Shown piece after piece: positions 41,188 through 50,392 of a stretch of 64,000 bases of DNA; positions within the stretch are counted from its first letter, which is position 1; every line of letters begins with the position of its first letter. The stretch covers positions 199,915 through 263,914 of the forward strand of contig NZ_CP162140.1 in the NCBI RefSeq assembly GCF_040833985.1, in the 5' to 3' direction. The stretch is from Leptospira sp. WS4.C2 (GTDB lineage: Bacteria > Spirochaetota > Leptospiria > Leptospirales > Leptospiraceae). The position numbers were made by a program, and so were the translations under genes. The notes below the pieces were generated by a model. The model was not told where the DNA came from and did not search any database. It was given only the letters and a program-made list of their open reading frames with translations.

Positions 41188-43033
41188 AACTATACTCCTC
41201 CGTATTTCCAAGGATGTCGCCGATTCTGCCACCAAGGATCATTCCCCCACCTGTTGTGGTATAGCGGATATCACAACCTTCCCACCTTGCATTTAATGAG
41301 CGACTTGTCATGTAAAATCTGTTAATTGATTCCGACCAGGACTCAGTATCATGGATAGAGTCAAATGTGGAACCATTGACCGTACGATATTCGAGACCCC
41401 CAGCAACAATCAGTTGGTCTTTACCATAAGGGAATACAAACGAAGAGCCCCACTCTCTTCCGAATAATAGGTTTTTATGGTCTCGAATTGTATCTGTTAC
41501 AGGATTGTAAATCTGAGCACGTAAAACCGGTTGGCTAATGTCAAAGCGAGAATTCACACCACCGAGAACTAATATTTCTCCGTTGTTTAAAACATGCGCG
41601 AAATGATTGAACCTTTTATAAAGTTTGGCTTGTGAGTTTGTTATTACTTTCGAATTTACATCATAAACTGCTATCGAATCTAAAGCATATGCATTAAAAT
41701 CATTAGGCATTGGACCAGTTACATCAGATCGTTCTCCTCCAAATATTACCACCTTACCCGATGAAGGTGAAAGCACTTGTGCCTGTTTTCCTCGCGAATC
41801 GGCCAAGTCTCCGATGGTTTCTACTGTCATTGTTGCAGAATCATTTGTAATATGAATCAATTCTACCATGGCAACAGATTGGAATGGCTTAAATGGACTA
41901 AGGCCACCAACAACCAAAACATCTCCATTTGGAAGAACAGTCATTTTATGTAATTGGCGAGGAGTAGTAAGTTGAGGTCCTTCCGTCCAGGTATTTGTTA
42001 CTGGATCATAAACCTCAATGGAAGCCAAACTTCCATTAGACGGATTCCCAACTTTTCCACCGAACCCACCTGAAACTAAAAGCCTTCCGTCTTGAAGTTT
42101 TACTACATCAAATTCTTGTCTTCTGTAAACCATTTCGGGTGCTGGAACAAATTGTTTCGATACCGAATTATAGAATTCGCCATGACTCAACGTCCCATTC
42201 CCATTGATCAAAACTTCTTTCTTAGCACGCCCTCCAAGAACAAGCCTTCGGCCATCGTCTAATTCAATGCCAACACATGATCTTCTCGCAACATTTAGAT
42301 TGGGCCCACTTTTAAATGCGAAGACATTCACCGGAACCATAATGACTCCTTGAGAATTAGAAGCTTTGTCTTTTATATCCGAGAAAGAGATAGTTAATAT
42401 ACCGCCATTTGAATTGGGATTTCCAGCAAACAACAGACGTATGTTACGCGAAGAGACGATAATATCAGAAACAACTAAACTATTTTTGGCTGTCCCGGAT
42501 AAAGTAACCTGAGATAAATCCCCATTCCATACAATCTCTTCATTTGAAACAATATCCAAAAATCCAGACTGTAATTCTGAAATATCAATTCCGTTTCCTG
42601 TTCGAAGTTCAAGGATTGGCGGTTGGGAATCAATTTCAAATTCAAAGTTCTCTGGATTGACCAAAAGAGACTCATTTAAATAATAATCCTTCAAGTTAAT
42701 ACTGAATTTACCGCCTGTAACAGAAGGTTTCATACGAACTTCATATAAATATCGGCTTCGTGGAATCACCTGAGAAATCGGACTCACTCCGGCCCCAGAA
42801 ATTGGCAATCTTAGCCCTTCAGCTCTAACTGTAAAATCATGATTAGTTGATACATAAATTGTTCCCCCAGGCTGCACACGATTAGTAGAAAATTCCATCT
42901 TAACCACAGGCTCGGCACCTAACAAAAGCAATCCTATGTTTTTTGGGGAATTTGGATCAAATGGATTATCACCTGAAGCAATCTTGCAGGAAATAAAAAT
43001 ACAAGCCAGAAAAATGGATTTAATCTTTTCCAT
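41180..43033 (-). CDS. Kelch-repeat lipoprotein 2
   Basis: 617 residues. Signal MEKIKSIFLACIFISC (lipobox FISC). An N-terminal region of Ig-like type, with STNRVQPGGTIYVSTNHDF and LTISFSDIKDKASNSQG, is followed by seven Kelch strands: RLVLGG, RLLVSGG, DVLVVGG, KVVIFGG, EILVLGG, QLIVAGG and GMILGG. The blades carry the usual spaced Tyr-Asp-Pro (YDPVTNTWTEGPQL) and Trp. Its start overlaps the preceding Kelch gene by 14 bp and its end overlaps the next. Confidence 0.92.
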   Translation of the reverse strand: MEKIKSIFLACIFISCKIASGDNPFDPNSPKNIGLLLLGAEPVVKMEFSTNRVQPGGTIYVSTNHDFTVRAEGLRLPISGAGVSPISQVIPRSRYLYEVRMKPSVTGGKFSINLKDYYLNESLLVNPENFEFEIDSQPPILELRTGNGIDISELQSGFLDIVSNEEIVWNGDLSQVTLSGTAKNSLVVSDIIVSSRNIRLLFAGNPNSNGGILTISFSDIKDKASNSQGVIMVPVNVFAFKSGPNLNVARRSCVGIELDDGRRLVLGGRAKKEVLINGNGTLSHGEFYNSVSKQFVPAPEMVYRRQEFDVVKLQDGRLLVSGGFGGKVGNPSNGSLASIEVYDPVTNTWTEGPQLTTPRQLHKMTVLPNGDVLVVGGLSPFKPFQSVAMVELIHITNDSATMTVETIGDLADSRGKQAQVLSPSSGKVVIFGGERSDVTGPMPNDFNAYALDSIAVYDVNSKVITNSQAKLYKRFNHFAHVLNNGEILVLGGVNSRFDISQPVLRAQIYNPVTDTIRDHKNLLFGREWGSSFVFPYGKDQLIVAGGLEYRTVNGSTFDSIHDTESWSESINRFYMTSRSLNARWEGCDIRYTTTGGGMILGGRIGDILGNTEEYSFE

Positions 43034-44534
43034 ATAACTCCACTCTTGTATCCGCTAAAACGGAATCGCCAAAGATTACAATCCCTCTGCTAGTAGGAAT
43101 AGCCGTGTGCTCTGACCGTGCATTCATCATTGTATCAACTACGAAATTCTTTTTTTCTATATCATCATACAATTCAAGAATCGCAGATTTGTAATAGGTA
43201 TCAACTCCCCCTGTATATAAAATTTGCGAATTGGAAAATGTAACGATAGAACTTCCATTTTTGATTCTACTCGTAAAACCATGGGTTTTAGTTACTGAAT
43301 TCACTTCATTCCAAGATTCAATACTCCGTGAACCCACCCCAGCGCCCATGGTACCACCAACGATCAATCGATCTCCATTGGGCATCACAAAACTTTTTAC
43401 GTTTGATCTTGAAATGGGTAAAACAACGGGATGAGCATATAAAATTTTTGCATTTAAGTTTAGAATATTAACTGAATTTGAATACACAGCAAAAGGATCG
43501 TTTCGATCTCTACCCCCAAAGAAAAGCACCCGTTGTTTCTCTGCATCATACTCAGCGTATTGATACAAAGTATTCATAGAAAAGTTCGCTCCCGAACCCA
43601 AAAATGTCGCTGTGCCGGCCTGAACGGATATATATTCATGATCATTAGAGATAGCAGTATGATCGTTTCCTACTTGGAATTGGCCTCCTGATACCAACAG
43701 ATCCCCGTTGGACAAACATACCATCGTATGGCCGAACCTTCTCCTTTGCATCTGCATTGGAAGTTCCGTGACAGTCTGATTTGCCCAATCGATTTTATAA
43801 ATTCGATCGTTAATTTGAGAAACTGCCGTTGGTGTACCTAGTATTGTTTTTCCACCAGATACATATACAACTCCATTTGGATCAGAACAGATTGCCATAC
43901 CCATCAAACTTTGATTAAGCGATGGGAGGAGAGTTGATGACCCAACCTCAGGATTGAAGATTTCAACTGTTGCTACAGTAGTTCCTGATATGGATACCCC
44001 TCCTACCAATAAAATTCTTCCATCTAACAAGGAAATAGTTGCGATCTGGCCCTTTGCTTCTGAAATCGAACCAATATAACGAGGGTAGGGAAATTTAAAT
44101 TCAAGTTGTATTCCTGAAAACGAGTAGTTCTCCAAGGACTCAGGCCTTTGGATAAAAATAGAGATTGGATCTCTCCACTCTGACCTTGAGGACACAGAAA
44201 ATAAAACACGAATCTTTGATTCTGAAAGTGAGAATACATCACGTAATACCAAATCATTTTTATAATTATCTGATATACTAAAATGCCTTTTTGTAAACTG
44301 GGCAGCTACTGGGACATTTAAATCCAAATCCAATATTTCTGTCTTCACAAAAGACGGATAATCATTCGGTTGGTATCTAGTTGAGATTTGAATTTCGTTT
44401 TGAAATATTAGAGCTGACAAAACGGCTACGGAACTACCTGCAAGTGTCGTAGGGTCGAAAATGTTTTGCGAGTGATTCTGTATCTTACATTGAAAGAGTA
44501 TAAAGGTTAAGAATAGACTAATACTGCATCGCAT
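43020..44534 (-). CDS. Kelch-repeat lipoprotein 1
   Basis: 504 residues. Signal MRCSISLFLTFILFQC (lipobox LFQC). The N-terminal region before the propeller is shorter (about 150 residues) than in the two sister proteins. Seven propeller strands: RILLVGG, VVYVSGG, DLLVSGG, RVLFFGG, RLIVGG, QILYTGG and GIVIFGD. It is clearly a paralogue of the two downstream proteins by architecture, but the sequences have diverged strongly. Its start overlaps the caspase gene by 17 bp. Confidence 0.9.
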   Translation of the reverse strand: MRCSISLFLTFILFQCKIQNHSQNIFDPTTLAGSSVAVLSALIFQNEIQISTRYQPNDYPSFVKTEILDLDLNVPVAAQFTKRHFSISDNYKNDLVLRDVFSLSESKIRVLFSVSSRSEWRDPISIFIQRPESLENYSFSGIQLEFKFPYPRYIGSISEAKGQIATISLLDGRILLVGGVSISGTTVATVEIFNPEVGSSTLLPSLNQSLMGMAICSDPNGVVYVSGGKTILGTPTAVSQINDRIYKIDWANQTVTELPMQMQRRRFGHTMVCLSNGDLLVSGGQFQVGNDHTAISNDHEYISVQAGTATFLGSGANFSMNTLYQYAEYDAEKQRVLFFGGRDRNDPFAVYSNSVNILNLNAKILYAHPVVLPISRSNVKSFVMPNGDRLIVGGTMGAGVGSRSIESWNEVNSVTKTHGFTSRIKNGSSIVTFSNSQILYTGGVDTYYKSAILELYDDIEKKNFVVDTMMNARSEHTAIPTSRGIVIFGDSVLADTRVELYGKD

Positions 44535-45822
44535 ATCCTAACTTCCCAATCCTGTCGATTCCCATATAACCCTGGTTTTCCCAATCAAACTCGAGCCAAA
44601 CACCCGACTTTTCCTTAGGATTGGGTCCTAATAGATAAAAATCAAACACATTTGCCGACCAGAGAATCAGAAGTACCGTAAGGGCCTGAGATAAATTGGC
44701 TCGTGATGATTCCAACTTCTGCCTATGCGGTTCAATTAAATAATAATTTAGTGCGACTGTTTCAGCAATACGCGGATTTGGTGGAATGCCAACCGCTGAC
44801 TCATAGGCTGCTTTATCGTGTTTATACGCATTGTACTGATACCCGGCATAGAGAACTCCAAATGTAAAGATGGACATATAAAGTTTTCCTTTTTCTTCCT
44901 GGCCTCTAGCATATTGCCCCCATCCAGGGAATAAAAAAGAACGGAAGGCGTAGGTTGGATTGTAAGGATTGAATAAGGGAGCATCCGTAAGTGAAGTCTC
45001 AGGATTGACCGCGTAAGTTAGAATTGTGTCCTCGGACTTCTCCGCATATTCCTTGGTATAAGGCTTCTGTAATTTTTGGTTTGTCTTTGACCAGTCTCGT
45101 AAGGAAGTAATTACATAGTTGGACAATTCTGAATAAGAGACTTCGCCGTTATAGTTAGAGTCTGCTCTACCTTCCAACCCATAGATCAAAAACTTAGTAA
45201 AAACTCCATAACCAGATTTTGGGTCTTCAAAACTAGAATAACCCACCTTAGTGGAATAAAAAACAGAAACAATCTCTGTTTCGCGAAACGTTGTGCCCTC
45301 TAGATATTTTCTGCCTTCTTCTCCTTTACCATCATCAGGATTTCGACAAGCATCAATGAAAAATACAACCCGCTTCAGTTTATGTTTCCTTGTCATTTCG
45401 AGAAGCTGCTCAACTGCAATTCCGGACTCAAACGGTTGCAAAGGGTTTGCATCTTCTGGGAGCAAATAGACCTTATCATTGTAATCAACTACTCCATGGC
45501 CGGAAAAGTAGAAAACAAACAAGTCATCTGGATTTGTTTCTTCTAACAAAGCTTCAAAATTAGATAAAATATTATACTTTGTTGGTGTTGAATTGGCCGA
45601 ACCTTCTTGGACAAGCGTTTGGATTCGATTATAAGAACCATAACTAAATAAAATTTTAGTCATACCCAAAGCATCGCTTTTGGCAGTTTTTAAATCACCA
45701 AGATTCAGATCTTTATACTCGCTAACCCCAACTACAAATCCAAATCGTTTCGAACCAGGATCCGCAGCCAAAGTCAGAGGGCTAGCAAAGAATAAGAATA
45801 TTAGAATTTTCGATTTCATCAA
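44518..45822 (-). CDS. Exported caspase-like peptidase (C14) with EF-hand loop and C-terminal DUF5683-like membrane region
   Basis: 434 residues. Signal peptide (1-20, ending TLAADPG). The caspase p20-like domain has catalytic His109 in VFYFSGHG and Cys159 in RVVFFIDACRN. At 221-232 DSNYNGEVSYSE is a textbook EF-hand calcium loop (acidic or Asn at 1, 3, 5, Gly 6, hydrophobic 8, Glu 12). The C-terminal part FLFPGWGQYARGQEEKGKLY, plus two TM segments, fits DUF5683. The enzyme would therefore face the periplasm and be membrane-tethered. It may activate or process its lipoprotein neighbours (inference). It lies 2 bp from the chemoreceptor gene. Confidence 0.9.
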   Translation of the reverse strand: MMKSKILIFLFFASPLTLAADPGSKRFGFVVGVSEYKDLNLGDLKTAKSDALGMTKILFSYGSYNRIQTLVQEGSANSTPTKYNILSNFEALLEETNPDDLFVFYFSGHGVVDYNDKVYLLPEDANPLQPFESGIAVEQLLEMTRKHKLKRVVFFIDACRNPDDGKGEEGRKYLEGTTFRETEIVSVFYSTKVGYSSFEDPKSGYGVFTKFLIYGLEGRADSNYNGEVSYSELSNYVITSLRDWSKTNQKLQKPYTKEYAEKSEDTILTYAVNPETSLTDAPLFNPYNPTYAFRSFLFPGWGQYARGQEEKGKLYMSIFTFGVLYAGYQYNAYKHDKAAYESAVGIPPNPRIAETVALNYYLIEPHRQKLESSRANLSQALTVLLILWSANVFDFYLLGPNPKEKSGVWLEFDWENQGYMGIDRIGKLGYAMQY

Positions 45823-45824
45823 TA

Positions 45825-47408
45825 CTATTGTTCAGCTGCTAAATCTGCGGCTTGTTTTTCCAAACTTAAAGTATTCTCACCAACTTTTCTAGCATTAATA
45901 ACAACTTCTCTGTTTATTTCATCCATTTTTTGAACTACAGCGACCATTTGGTCCTTATCTCGATTTAAAACTTTTGATTCTTGATCCAGTTCTCTTGAAA
46001 TCGATTCGATCAAATCTAAGGACTCTAATACTTCATTATTGATATCTTTTTGAGAATTGATTTTGTTCGTTGCCGTTTTTATGACTTCACTTAAAAGCTC
46101 ATACTTTGATTGAAGTGCTTCTGTTTGTTTTAAAGAAACGGACGCAAGTTCTGTTCCTTCTTGAATGAACCGATTAGAAGTTGTTATGATTTTTTTGATT
46201 TTAGTTGCATTTTCATTCGAATTTTCAGCTAATTTTGCAACCTCTTGTGCCACAACTGCAAATCCTCGACCATGTTCCCCGGCCCTTGCTGCTTCGATTG
46301 AGGCATTAAGAGCCAACAAATTCGTTCGGTCTGCAATTTCTGCCATAATATCATTCACTTCACTCACTTCTTTTTGTGATTCATTGACGGATCGCAGCCT
46401 TTCTTCTAAATTCTTAACTGTTCCAGATAATACATTACTTCTATCTTGAAAATCACTCATATTGGAATTCAAATCTTCCACAACCGTTCCTATTTCAGAA
46501 ATACTCAGTTTAAGTGTATCTGATTTGTGGTTTAACAAAGTGATTTGATTGTGTTGTTTTCCAATATTGTCTACGGAAGATTGAATGCTTTCCGAAAAGG
46601 ATGAAACAAACTCAGTCAATTCATGAATGGATCTGTCTTGTGATTCAATTTGAAAATTGAAATCTGTTGTGATTTCGCGGATCGATTTTAAAGTTTTAAA
46701 TAACTCAGATCCAACCTGTACCAAATTGCGATTTAAATTGTCCGCCGTGGTCCTTTCCATTTCTGCAATTTTTTGTCGATCTTCCGACTCGTTTTTGATT
46801 TCATTTAATAAATTTAAGACTGCAGATGTTAAATACCCAAAACAAATTAAAAACAGTATTTTAAATACTTCATTAGAGATACCAACTGTACTCTTTTGGC
46901 TTTGGAATCCTTCCACCTCTTTAAACTCAACTCCTTGCCCATAACCAATGACAGAAATCAGTACCAAACAAAAAGCTGAATAGTAGGTACTCATTAGCAG
47001 AGTTCGTTTGGAAAATAAAAAAGCAGAATAAACTACATAAAAATAATACAACACATAGAGAGTGGGTGATTTAATTAAGTCCGCAGCAACCCCACTACCA
47101 CCCATTAGGCCGGAAGCAGTGACCGCGAATAGAACCGTTATGTCCAAAATGATGAGTGCCTTAGGAAAAAATGGATGTAATTTTTCCTTTTTGAATAGAT
47201 AAGCCTGAAGACCACCATACAAAAACATACAAGTAATCCCCACGAGATAACTCGTAGTTTGTAATGTGGTTGAGGTTTTATAAGAACCGAGGGTTGCGAT
47301 GATATAGAATCCCGCCAAAAGGAACCTGACCCGATTTACATACACAGGGCCCAATTCTACCCAGTTTTTTTTGGTTTTTATTGATTCTAAACTAGTTCTC
47401 GTCGACAT
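45825..47408 (-). CDS. Methyl-accepting chemotaxis-type protein with six-TM N-terminal domain
   Basis: 527 residues. Six TM segments in the first 200 residues with only short loops, so no classical periplasmic sensor domain. A long cytoplasmic coiled coil follows. The highly conserved MCP hairpin tip is present: [20 protein letters not shown], then [16 protein letters not shown]. It should therefore bind CheA/CheW. HAMP is not evident. As the first gene of the Kelch-caspase run, it may sense membrane or lipid-borne signals, or envelope status (inference). Confidence 0.93.
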   Translation of the reverse strand: MSTRTSLESIKTKKNWVELGPVYVNRVRFLLAGFYIIATLGSYKTSTTLQTTSYLVGITCMFLYGGLQAYLFKKEKLHPFFPKALIILDITVLFAVTASGLMGGSGVAADLIKSPTLYVLYYFYVVYSAFLFSKRTLLMSTYYSAFCLVLISVIGYGQGVEFKEVEGFQSQKSTVGISNEVFKILFLICFGYLTSAVLNLLNEIKNESEDRQKIAEMERTTADNLNRNLVQVGSELFKTLKSIREITTDFNFQIESQDRSIHELTEFVSSFSESIQSSVDNIGKQHNQITLLNHKSDTLKLSISEIGTVVEDLNSNMSDFQDRSNVLSGTVKNLEERLRSVNESQKEVSEVNDIMAEIADRTNLLALNASIEAARAGEHGRGFAVVAQEVAKLAENSNENATKIKKIITTSNRFIQEGTELASVSLKQTEALQSKYELLSEVIKTATNKINSQKDINNEVLESLDLIESISRELDQESKVLNRDKDQMVAVVQKMDEINREVVINARKVGENTLSLEKQAADLAAEQ

Positions 47409-47480
47409 AGGATGATGATCGGGAAAGGAAAGTGAAAGGGAAGTGATTTTCTTTTTTTACCCTCTGAAAACAAAACTCTG

Positions 47481-47510
47481 TTGACAAATATTAGTTCAAT
47501 ATCAAACTAT
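47481..47510 (+). promoter_or_regulatory. Promoter with overlapping palindrome upstream of the pirin gene
   Basis: TTGACA at 47481-47486 is followed after 18 bp by AACTAT (47505-47510), a plausible -10. The imperfect palindrome TAGTT-N8-AACTA with central ATAT (47492-47509, 14 of 18 positions symmetric) covers the spacer and -10. The -10 lies only 5 bp from ATG 47516, so the transcript may be almost leaderless. A repressor of MarR/HxlR type would fit the site (inference). Confidence 0.45.
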
Positions 47511-47515
47511 TCGAT

Positions 47516-48253
47516 ATGGAAACATTAAAACCCAACAACAATTCCTTAGAAAGAAAACTTCATCCAGCTTCTGAACGCGGACATGTCAATTTCGGATGGT
47601 TGGACAGTCACCATTCCTTTAGTTTCGGTCATTGGTACCATCCCGAAAAAACAAACTTCGGAGCACTTCGCGTTTTAAACGATGACATTGTCGAACCAAG
47701 TATGGGTTTTGGAACACACCCTCACCAGAATATGGAAATTATTTCTATCCCACTTTTTGGAGAGTTGGCCCATAAAGATAGTACAGGTACGAATGGAATC
47801 ATTCGCACGGGAGATGTACAAATTATGTCTGCTGGTTCAGGAATTATGCACTCGGAGTTCAACCACAGCAGTGAAAAGAAAGTGAATTTTTTGCAAATAT
47901 GGATCCTTCCGAAAGTAGCAGGCATTGAACCAAGATATGCTCAAAAAACTTTTTCGGAGGCAGGAAGGGTAAACCGTTTCCAAACCGTAGTTTCTCCGAT
48001 TGATGAAGAGGCGGTTTGGATCAACCAAGATGCCTACTTTTCTTTGGCAACTTTAAATCCAGGAAAAGAGCTTTCTTATCAAGTCCATGCGCCAGGCCAA
48101 GGAATCTTTACTTTTCTCATCAGTGGGAAACTGAAAGTGGAAGATATCCTCTTGGAACGCAGAGATGCCGTTGGTCTTTTGGGACAAGATACATATAAGT
48201 TTCAAGCAGAGGTGAAATCCGAACTTCTCGTGATTGAAGTGCCGATGAAATAA
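47516..48253 (+). CDS. Pirin-family bicupin protein (YhaK-like)
   Basis: 245 residues. Pirin N-terminal cupin with the metal-site motifs: HPASERGHVNFGWLDSHHSF, then GFGTHPHQNMEIISIPLFGE and HSEFNHS. Pirins bind iron and some have quercetinase activity; in bacteria they often respond to oxidants or electrophiles. The start is fixed by a promoter just upstream. It stands alone, with 149 bp before the carbonic-anhydrase gene. Confidence 0.95.
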   Translation: METLKPNNNSLERKLHPASERGHVNFGWLDSHHSFSFGHWYHPEKTNFGALRVLNDDIVEPSMGFGTHPHQNMEIISIPLFGELAHKDSTGTNGIIRTGDVQIMSAGSGIMHSEFNHSSEKKVNFLQIWILPKVAGIEPRYAQKTFSEAGRVNRFQTVVSPIDEEAVWINQDAYFSLATLNPGKELSYQVHAPGQGIFTFLISGKLKVEDILLERRDAVGLLGQDTYKFQAEVKSELLVIEVPMK

Positions 48254-48402
48254 AAACTTTCCAGAAGAGCCTATTGGCAACAGTCGGTTCTTCTACTTTT
48301 CCCATTTATACGAATTATTTTTCGTGAATATCTGTTCACATTAGTCTAATTTGGTAAATGTAAGATTTTCCCACACGAATGGAAAATCGAAGGAGAACAC
48401 AA

Positions 48403-49083
48403 ATGAAAAGTTACAGGTGGATTTTATGCTTTGTTCTTTTTACACTTTCTTCAAATGCCTTTGCGGAAAGTAACACCGGCGTTCCGATACAAGAAGCCTT
48501 ACAAAAGTTAATCGATGGAAACATTAGATTCACAAAAGGGAAAGTAAATCGACCAAACCAGTCTTTAGAAAGGATCCGAGAGGTTTCAAAAAATCAAACT
48601 CCGTTTGCTACAATTGTCGGATGTTCCGATTCTAGAGTCCCAAACGAAATCATTTTCGACCAAGGAGTAGGTGATTTGTTTATCGTAAGGACAGCAGGCC
48701 AAGTGTCCACCTATGCATCCTGGGGATCCATAGAATTTTCTGTCGCTGTACTTGGTGTGAACTTAGTTGTAGTTCTCGGTCATTCCAACTGCGGGGCAGT
48801 CAACGCGGCATGTAAAGCAAATGATGTACCTGGTCACATCATAACCCTGACCAATGCAATTAAACCAGCTGCTGAAAAAACAAAACATCTAGAAGGTGAT
48901 TGGTTAGAAAATGCCGTAAAAGCAAATGTTGCCTTACAAGTTTCTTCTCTTAGAAAACTAGATCCCATTCTCTCCAAACGATACAACAATGGCCAACTTC
49001 ACATTGTTGGCGCAGTTTATGATTTGGAAACAGGGAAAGTAAATTTTCTCTCAGAAGATTACATCACTTCCATTACAAAGTAG
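48403..49083 (+). CDS. Exported beta-type carbonic anhydrase
   Basis: 226 residues from ATG 48403 (AAGGAGAAC upstream). Signal peptide MKSYRWILCFVLFTLSSNAF with AxA cleavage at FAES. Zinc ligands of beta-carbonic anhydrase are visible: Cys in VGCSDSRVPNE (plus Asp, Arg), His and Cys in VLGHSNCGAVNAA. It converts CO2 and bicarbonate in the periplasm. It is followed after 9 bp by sbtA, so it probably supplies bicarbonate to that transporter. Confidence 0.95.
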   Translation: MKSYRWILCFVLFTLSSNAFAESNTGVPIQEALQKLIDGNIRFTKGKVNRPNQSLERIREVSKNQTPFATIVGCSDSRVPNEIIFDQGVGDLFIVRTAGQVSTYASWGSIEFSVAVLGVNLVVVLGHSNCGAVNAACKANDVPGHIITLTNAIKPAAEKTKHLEGDWLENAVKANVALQVSSLRKLDPILSKRYNNGQLHIVGAVYDLETGKVNFLSEDYITSITK

Positions 49084-49092
49084 GAATCCAAG

Positions 49093-50070
49093 ATGGACAT
49101 TATACAAGCATTAGTTGCAAACTTACAAACACCAATGTTTCTTGCCTTTTTACTGGGAATCATAGCCACAGTTTTAAAAAGTGATTTAAAATTTCCAGAT
49201 GGAATGTATACGGGACTCACCATATATCTCCTCTTTGCCATCGGGCTAAAAGGAGGTGTGAAACTTAATAATACAACTCTAATTGAATTTTACAAACCAG
49301 CAATAGCGGCACTTGTCTTATGTGTGACAATACCACTCATTGCCTTTGGACTTTTGACAAAATTTGGTAAATATGATAAAGCAAATGCGGCTGCCCTTGC
49401 CGCCCATTATGGGTCCGTGTCCGCTGTAACATTTAGTGAGGCACTTGCATTTCTAGATTCTCTTCATATTAGTTATGAAGGTTTTATGCCAAGTATGTTA
49501 GCCATCATGGAAATTCCCGCTATCCTTGTGGCATTACTACTAGTAAAAATGAATCCAAAAGACAATACGGAAGAGTCCTCTTGGGGAAAAATTTTACACG
49601 AACTCTTCACGGGCAAAGGAACCTTGTTGTTGTTAGGTGGCCTTATCATTGGAATGATCTCTGGTAAAAAAGGTCATGAACAATTTGCTCCCCTTTTCGA
49701 AACACCGTTTCGGGGAATGTTGATCTTGTTTCTTTTGGAAGTTGGAATTGTTACTGGAAGAAGATTGTCCGACCTCAAAAAAGCAGGTGTGTTTTTGATC
49801 GGTTTTGGAATCCTCTTTCCAATTGTTACTGCTATGTTCGGATTGTATTTAGGAAAATTCATTGGATTATCCATGGGGGGCGCGATGGTTCTTGGGACAC
49901 TCAGTGCCAGTGCCTCCTATATTGCAGCACCTGCAGCCGTAAGGATTGCCATTCCCGAAGCAAGTCCAGCTATTTATTTAACAGCATCTCTTGCCATCAC
50001 CTTCCCGTTTAACCTTTCCGTTGGATTACCCTTGTATCTCACTGTCTCGAAATATCTTTATGGAGCCTGA
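49093..50070 (+). CDS. sbtA: SbtA-type sodium-dependent bicarbonate transporter
   Basis: 325 residues, about ten TM segments in two inverted repeats. SbtA motifs: GIIATVLKSDLKFPDGMYTG, then LFAIGLKGGVKL, AAHYGSVSAVTFSEALAFLD and the second-half GTLSASASYIAAPAAVRIAI. SbtA takes up bicarbonate with sodium and was defined in cyanobacteria, where it feeds carboxysomes. The next gene, SbtB, starts 2 bp after the stop, as in cyanobacteria. Confidence 0.93.
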   Translation: MDIIQALVANLQTPMFLAFLLGIIATVLKSDLKFPDGMYTGLTIYLLFAIGLKGGVKLNNTTLIEFYKPAIAALVLCVTIPLIAFGLLTKFGKYDKANAAALAAHYGSVSAVTFSEALAFLDSLHISYEGFMPSMLAIMEIPAILVALLLVKMNPKDNTEESSWGKILHELFTGKGTLLLLGGLIIGMISGKKGHEQFAPLFETPFRGMLILFLLEVGIVTGRRLSDLKKAGVFLIGFGILFPIVTAMFGLYLGKFIGLSMGGAMVLGTLSASASYIAAPAAVRIAIPEASPAIYLTASLAITFPFNLSVGLPLYLTVSKYLYGA

Positions 50071-50072
50071 AT

Positions 50073-50375
50073 ATGAAATTAGAAAAAGCAAAACTCATTA
50101 CAATCATTGCAGATGAAGCACTGCAAGATCGATTGGTACTGGAATTAAAATCGGTTAATGTAAAAGGTTATACGATCAGTGAAGCCAAAGGGGAAGGAAT
50201 CAACCACCAACACCTAACTTCCTGGGAGGGGAAAAACATTAGATTAGAATCTTTAGTTTCAGTAGGAAAAGCCTTTAAAATTTTTCAAATCATCTCTGAA
50301 AAATACTTAGAGAAGTATCCAATGGTGATTTTTATGAACGATGTGGAAGTGATCCGAAAAGAAAGATTCAGTTAA
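50073..50375 (+). CDS. sbtB: SbtB-like PII-family regulator
   Basis: 100 residues, PII fold: KAKLITIIADEALQDRLVLE, then VKGYTISEAKGEG at the base of the T-loop, a shortened T-loop region and the last strand PMVIFMNDVEVI. It lacks a C-terminal CGPxGC extension seen in some cyanobacterial SbtB proteins. SbtB binds adenine nucleotides (including cAMP) and controls SbtA. The 2-bp gap suggests a fixed stoichiometry. Confidence 0.9.
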   Translation: MKLEKAKLITIIADEALQDRLVLELKSVNVKGYTISEAKGEGINHQHLTSWEGKNIRLESLVSVGKAFKIFQIISEKYLEKYPMVIFMNDVEVIRKERFS

Positions 50376-50392
50376 ATTTTCCAACCGAAGAT

